Assembly (NCBI GenBank): GCA_021229015.1
Contig: CM037783.1
Span: 6,395,324-6,459,323 of the forward strand
Source: Solen grandis
Taxonomy: Eukaryota > Mollusca > Bivalvia > Adapedonta > Solenidae
Direction of reading: 5' to 3'
Length of the DNA stretch: 64,000 nt
Shown piece by piece: positions 58,150 to 64,000 of this stretch (the stretch's first letter is position 1; every line of letters begins with the position of its first letter). Below the pieces are notes generated by a model, which saw nothing but the letters and a program-made list of their open reading frames with translations, was not told the origin of the DNA and did not search any database. The position numbers and the translations under genes were made by a program.

Positions 58150-58420
58150 CACCAACAGAGCATGCGCATATTCATAGTCTGTATCATGAAATCACGATCA
58201 GATATAAAAATGTGTTCGATCCCCGGCCGCGAAATATAGAAGTCGTTAAAATGGTACTCGTGTACCGTCTCTTAGCATATAAAGGTAGTTCCAGGACTGG
58301 CTGGCCCACTGTCAGGATGCTGTGTCTGAGTGTGGTATCATGCCACTTGTCTATGGCGTGATATCGCTTTCAGACGTGACTTTATCTTTCTCATGTAGAG
58401 AAAAATCCGAAAACGAAAAT
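58150..58420 (+). mobile_element. tRNA-derived SINE, family 2
   Basis: B box GTGTTCGATCCCCGG, then GTAGTTCCAGGACTGGCTGG, GGTATCATGCCACTTGTC and TTTCTCATGTAGAG. It is the reverse complement of the bodies at 29289 and 43410. Confidence 0.55.
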
Positions 58421-58575
58421 CTGTCAACTGAACACGCACCTCTTGCCTTCCTAGGAGTTATCAGCGCTGTGACACTGCTGTACGTCCGATATTAACACAT
58501 TTTGTCTTCAATAATAATGGAGTGTTTAAAAATATAGTATTCTTGTATATGTAACTATCTGCTAGTACTGTATAT

Positions 58576-59527
58576 CAGGCCCGGATCCACCGGGGGGCCG
58601 AGGGGGCCTTGCACCCCCCCCCCCCCCCCCCAGCTTCCCTGCATGGTCATACATTTTTCTAGGCTATAAAATCCCTTGATTACACCATAGTAGTGTTGTC
58701 TAGAGGAAATCCCCATCGTGGGCCCCCATACTGAACCACCCGCATAACCACCTGACCAGCCAGACTCCTATTGTCTTATGGCCCCCTGCTGTTAATGTGT
58801 AGGTAATCCTACACATTAGAAAATCGGCAATTTTTTGCTTTTTTTGGTCAACTTTAGACTGAGATGGTCAAAAAGGCCATGGGGCATTGCTGGGGGCATC
58901 CTCATAAACCCCCGAAAGTCTACCCTTGATTTTGTCCATCACCAAATTCTCATAATCTCCATAATCTTCCCGAGGCACCTAGGATGGTTCGATAAAATGA
59001 TACATCCCCTAATCTACGGGGATATTCCCCCGATGATGTTTCAAGTTCGATGAAGCTCCGATTCACCTTCCCCGATCATCGGATAAATTTCACGAGCATC
59101 GGGAGCCATCCCCGATAATACAAGGCCATTGTACCATAACCAAAACATCAGTGAACGTTTCAACGGACCAATCCCAAAGCTTCTCATAGGACTGCTCCAT
59201 CTTTTGGGCTCAAATATCTGATGCCATCGGGAGAAAATTTGTGTATTTCCACAACGCCGATGATTTTTCTCCAGTGGGACCTAGACATTAGATCCATGGT
59301 CTTCAAGTTTAAAAAAAAAAAAAAAAAAAAAAGAAAGAAAGAAAAGAAAAGCACATAAAAACCTTCACTTGTATCCCCAGATACTCTTCAGAATGCATCT
59401 CCATCACAATAAAAACCTTTTTTTTTCCAAGGAAGCATGCCCCCGGATCTTCCCTAGCACTCACATCATATTCACACTTTGCCCCCCCCCCCCCCCCCCT
59501 AGTGGAAAAATTCTGGATCCGGGCCTG
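58576..59527. mobile_element. 952-bp inverted-repeat DNA element (CAGGCCCGGATCC ends)
   Basis: The left end is CAGGCCCGGATCCACCGGGG and the right end GGATCCGGGCCTG, with C or G homopolymers just inside both. GTATAT flanks both ends (58570-58575, 59528-59533). hAT-like ends; no transposase. Confidence 0.6.
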
Positions 59528-59739
59528 GTATATATACACAATACAAGAATATCTTTTCAAAGCACAGTCGGTCCCTAAAAAATAGCATAAATAAGGAGCA
59601 GCTATCAATAGAACAGGACAGTATCCAAATCTGTTGGCGATCTCAAGGACAATGCTGACAACAGATAATCAACATTTAAAATCTGTATATCTTTTATGCA
59701 ACACTACTAGAAACGGCATTTAAGCTCAACAATGTCCGC

Positions 59740-59868
59740 ATGTCAACTCTTGACCCTCGATCTGTAAAATTTAGTAGACCGACATTTAAACTGATAAATC
59801 AGCGAGTTAACATATCAGGTGTTCGAGAGGAAAACATGAAAACCGTCATTATTGTTGGAGGAGGATTG
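59740..59868 (+). CDS. First coding exon of an FAD-dependent oxidoreductase (KMO-like)
   Basis: 43 codons from ATG to a GTAAGT donor, phase 0. A polar leader (MSTLDPRSVKFSRPTFKL) is followed by NMKTVIIVGGGL, the beta-strand and GxGxxG dinucleotide-binding start of FAD-dependent oxidoreductases, cut where V/A-G normally follows. Kynurenine 3-monooxygenase begins with a very similar VxVIGGGLVG block, so it is the leading guess. No second exon was found up to the window end. Other FAD monooxygenases or oxidases remain possible. Confidence 0.5.
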
Positions 59869-62080
59869 GTAAGTGATTTTATTTATGTCTATTTAATACA
59901 TCGCGTTATTTTCCAAATAGTCAAATTACGATGAATAATTCCAGAGATACTCGTATAATCGCCTGTCTATTATACATGTACAGTAAAATCATTCAGCTAT
60001 AAATTAACAAAATATACACTCGTTCTACGATTAGATAAGAACCGATGGGATCTTTCTAGGTTTGAGTGAACTTAACAATCTTGATATAGTGCGATACTGC
60101 ACGTGATTAACGAAAACAAACACATGTCGATGTATGGTTTAAAAACACGCATCTTCCACCTGGATACATACTACATTATCCTGAGTATCTTAAGATTTAG
60201 ATGTATTGTGGAAATAAGATAAATATATATATATATATTACTGTCGATATCAATGTTTGAAATGTCTTCGTGTCGTTCACTTGAAATTCAGCCACACGGA
60301 AATGCATACTGACAACCTACTGACAAAGCATGTCTCGTTATAATATGGAGATAACAAACACACCTTAAATCGAGTTGCGTTATTTTGGTTGATCATGTAT
60401 ATAATTTACTTATTATTGCATTTGAAATAAATGATAGTTCAGTCCATAAAATCTACGTGAATGACCCAGAAATAGGACTCCCGGTAAATACCAAGCTATA
60501 TATTCAGCCCATGGTTGTATCAGAATGACCTCAGACGACATTTCGTATTTGTGTACACATATCTATATGTTTGGCAGGCGCCGTTTCTCGCGCCCCCTGT
60601 TCCCAATTGGCGTAAAAGTAGGTGTAAGATCATCAGAGTCACGTGCATAAAGTGACAAAGCCTGCTAATACTCTCAAGTGAGGCTTTGACGTTCTGTGAA
60701 CACGCACAAAAGATGACGGTAAAGCAAAACCCATTAAAATAAAGAAGTTTAACGCATTCCAAAAATATCTAATTGTATCATTAATATTTCAAAATTTATT
60801 TAATGCTATAATTTCTTCATTTAAAACTTAGGTTAGACCATTGGTTATGAAACATCCTAAAGACGTCTTTACAGCTTGATGTTTATTTGTTTAATTCACC
60901 TTTCGTAACACTGTACTTTCTTTTTCCCTTAGACATCCTTAATCTTGTTTTCATAACAGTTTTCTATGTGATTATATGATTGCATTTGTGACACGTTATT
61001 TTAAAAACCAGCCGTTTATATACTAATTATCTGCTCAGTTATCCGTGTCACTTTGAGCATGATTTGGTTACAGAACAGAACATTTCTTTATTTTCATCCA
61101 GGTATACAAGGTATACAGCATGGAGACACAAACAAATGTAATTCAGTGAGTGTGTTAGGCAGTGTCGAACGTGACATTCGACTAAATAGAGAGAAGAAAT
61201 ACTAGGGAAAATGTAGAGGGAGGGATGTAAATGGTGAGATAATAGCAAATGAGGAAGTAGTGATGTTATTTTTGTCAATAGTATACATAGTCAGTCGTTC
61301 GATGTATGATCCATAGTATCTGGAGCTAAAAAATATATTAATTAGTTTCACAAGAGGAAAACATTTCTATGGTTATATTAAAAGTCACAAATGTTGAATT
61401 GCATGTGAGAGAGTCAGTTAGACATACGAAACCGCGTGGGAAACATCGTTAGAAATATCTCATTATTGTATACACATTGTATAGGATATTTGTAGTATAA
61501 GTTGAATAAAGTAAAATAAAGAAGATAATATTAAGCTGTCTACAGTCTTCGCTAATTCCCCAGTGCGGAGGAGAAGAGTGAAAGAAGAGAAACAAAGGGA
61601 GAAAGCGTAAAGTAACAGCGGGTGAAATTTGCACACTGTTACAGTATCGGAAATAAAAATTGGCACATATGCTAATGTTAAAACTGTATTTGCAATTTAC
61701 ACGCAATAAAACTGCATCATTTCAATGTCATGAAACTGTGTTATCTTTATAAACTACTAGAAGCCTAAATAGTACAGTTTGTTTTTCATTGCTACTCTAT
61801 ATAATTTGTTCTGTTTGAATAAAATATTGAATTGTCAATTAAACCTGCCAAAAAGCTTGCTATCCCTATAGAAGGACCTCAATAATTAAGTGTATAGAAG
61901 TGTGGGCGCAGGAATTTTTGTTGACACAGCTTAGTAACACTTCTCTTTAAATATGTGATGCGTACTGAACATAAAACTGAAACCGTATGCGCACGAGCAA
62001 CACGTACGTGCTACACCTAAAGCACGTGATGCTCGTTTTTTTTATGGAAACCATGGACAAGGTTTTCTTGTGTTACCAAG
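59869..62080 (+). other. First intron of the oxidoreductase gene
   Basis: Nothing recognisable; short (TA)n run near 60224. No exon seen. Confidence 0.35.
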
Positions 62081-62345
62081 ATTCAAGATTCAAATATTTT
62101 ATTTAGTAACGTAAACATATACATGTTTTTTGTTACATGATCCAATGATTTTACCGGTGGGCTCGTCGGGCCAAAAAAAAAAAACTTCCATTTCTGGTCT
62201 CCCGACCGACCCTCTTTTTTTGGCCTCGATATTATGGGGGGATAATAAACAATCAACTGAAATATATAATTATATGAAAAATATATATATTTAAATGCAC
62301 TACGATGACATGCAATCTGCTGTGCATCTTCACAAACCTTCATAT
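62081..62345 (-). mobile_element. 3' end fragment of a CR1/L2-type LINE
   Basis: The minus strand ends AATAAAATATTTGAATCTTG plus AATCTT, a short tandem tail like that of the full LINE. The upstream part is AT-rich and not recognisable as coding. Confidence 0.35.
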
Positions 62346-62654
62346 GTCTGTGATCCAGGGATCGACAATAAAGATAACTGAAAGAACGAGCTGATATTCA
62401 TGTTAGATTTGGCGCCGTTACGAAACAACACTATGTTTGCAGAGTATCATGGTTATTCAGTAACCATTCAGTAGTTGTGTTGTGTTTGAAAATGAATAAA
62501 ATTGCACAGTTTGCGAGAAATCGAATGGGTTAAATCTAAAAATAGTAACATATCTGAGGAACTCCTCGTATTGTTCAAACTTACGTCTACTCTTCTGGGA
62601 AACCTCGACTAGTCTCGCAGCCACTACAAGAGTGTTGCAAAGCAACGATATCAG

Positions 62655-63130
62655 TTCTGTGTCCCCATGTCGTTTTGACAAAACATCATGTCGTTATGAC
62701 AAGACATCATGTTATTTTGACAAGACAAAGTGCCGTTTGGACAAGGCAACATGTCGTTTTGACAATACATCATGTCGCTATGATAACACATCGTGACGTT
62801 TGTCATCTGGACATGATAACATGAGTTTAAGACAAGATATAATGTCGTTTGGTAAAGATATCATGGCGTTTTGACAAGACATCGTGTCTTTGGACATAAC
62901 AGCAAGTCGTTTTGACAAGACAACGCTCTGAAACGCTATATGGTCAAGATACCAAGACACTTTGACAAAATAACACGCATGTCCGACATGATATCACGTT
63001 ATACGAACACGATACCACGACACTTTAACATAATATTACGCATGTCTGACATGATAACACGCTGTTTGAACATAATAACATGCTCATTGGACTATATTAC
63101 ACATTAATCAGACAAGATATTATATTAAGT
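62655..63130. repeat. Palindromic minisatellite, about 20-22-bp units
   Basis: Many diverged units of CATGTCGTTTTGACAAGACAT. The unit is itself nearly self-complementary (ATGTC...GACAT), with decay to the right (GACATGATAACACG). Confidence 0.65.
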
Positions 63131-64000
63131 TGCCACAATAGTGCAACACTTAAAGAATACATGATACTATTTTAACAAGATAGGACATTAAATGAACAAA
63201 ATAATTTGAAATCTCTCAATATAAGACAGTTACGGTATTCCATAGTATACAGCCATAAAGTTGTCTTAGCCTAGAGACATATACCATGCTTTTCACGTGT
63301 ACCTTATGCTGTATGAATACATGAACATCGTTGTTACAACGTCTTCTTTCCGAGCGTTCGTATTTTCAACTCTATTAATTCAGAAGATTTAATTAAGATT
63401 GACTCAAAATATATGATGCCAGAGCGAGAGATATCTTAAAATATGTTTTTGTCTTTTTAATGACGTAATAACCACGTGACTTAAGAGAAAAAGCCCCTAC
63501 ATCATCTGTGAAAAAAATGAAATAAATCCGTTCAGAGTTAACAGATGCAAAGCGCAAAATAATGTTGATAGCAGATAAAATCTATGATGTCAAATGACGT
63601 AATTCAAAAAAGAAAGTCATTATATTCAAAGGAGACTAAATAGTTTTGCTTCATGTTATAATTTCATGATGCTGGCTCTTCAAGAACCCTCTTAAAAAGA
63701 AACCGAGTTATTTTTCAGAATTGGTGTCCTACAAGGGAATAATCTACCACTAGTCCTCTTTACATGTAAAATAGGTATACAAGGTTCCTGTCCTACCTAA
63801 TAAATATTTCTTTTCTTCTTATTCATATATTTTTCTAAGGAAGATTAGAGCATCTAAATATATAAAAACAACACATGATACATATAATGGTAAGAAATAA
63901 AAGATGGGACATTATGTGGGATCAACTGCAGAGGCACTAGGAAAATGATTTTTCAGAAGTTCTTATTTTCCATGTAAAATTCTAATGTAATTTAACATTT
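63131..64000. other. Intron or intergenic, nothing recognised
   Basis: AT-rich with scattered CACGTGAC-type motifs; no coding exon. Confidence 0.35.

Noticed and set aside
59309..59608. Frames across poly-A and poly-C runs
   Set aside because: They belong to the 952-bp inverted-repeat element and depend on homopolymers.
62655..63130. CRISPR-like array of palindromic repeats
   Set aside because: Variable units without unique spacers; eukaryotic context.

Overview
This is an animal nuclear genome window and contains no prokaryotic features. Genes are split into small exons with GT/AG junctions, base composition is AT-rich, and most of the DNA is introns and transposons. The repeat content points to a bivalve mollusc (inference): tRNA-headed SINEs with a GACTTGA-type tail, elements with tandem cores that begin AGCTCACCTGAGCA, TTAA-flanked palindromic MITEs, and a CR1/L2-type LINE whose ORF1 carries a 2A peptide. 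I cannot fix the species.

Three host genes can be read. (1) On the + strand at 3406-16880 lie the last six exons of a gene encoding a tyrosine-recombinase-like (Crypton-type) C-terminal domain and a long acidic tail. Every exon junction is phase-consistent and the start lies left of the window. (2) On the - strand at 53787-30845 is a complete six-coding-exon gene for a 213-residue stathmin-domain protein with an MGCGSSQ N-terminus (STMND1-like). It probably also has a 5' noncoding exon near 56.2 kb. (3) On the + strand at 59740-59868 is the first coding exon of an FAD-dependent oxidoreductase, resembling kynurenine 3-monooxygenase; the rest lies beyond the window. Genes 2 and 3 are head to head, about 6 kb apart.

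Layout: 1-17.4 kb is gene 1. Its introns hold two complete tandem-core elements or parts of them, a 4.6-kb LINE with a perfect 87-bp target duplication, and hAT-like elements. A 100-N assembly gap lies at 16233-16332. The stretch 17.6-27.95 kb is poor-quality consensus: homopolymers are inflated, and repeat families that are well conserved elsewhere in the window are garbled here, so no ORF in it should be trusted. From 27.95 to 53.8 kb are gene 2 and its roughly 16-kb first coding intron. That intron contains a three-level transposon nest: a 4.2-kb foldback with a two-way open 42-bp minisatellite, a hAT-like element inside it, and a SINE inside that. It also holds MITEs and several SINEs. From 53.97 to 55.41 kb is a FLYWCH-encoding MULE-like transposon with satellite-like inverted repeats and an internal 211-bp tandem duplication; it sits in the probable 5'UTR intron of gene 2. 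From 56 to 64 kb are the presumed shared upstream region, a 952-bp inverted-repeat element, the oxidoreductase first exon, and a palindromic minisatellite near 62.7-63.1 kb.

The three host genes show no functional link to one another. The strongest candidates for new biology are the recombinase-like host gene, the LINE (2A plus signal-like leader, unusually long target duplication), the foldback, and the MULE with satellite-like ends.
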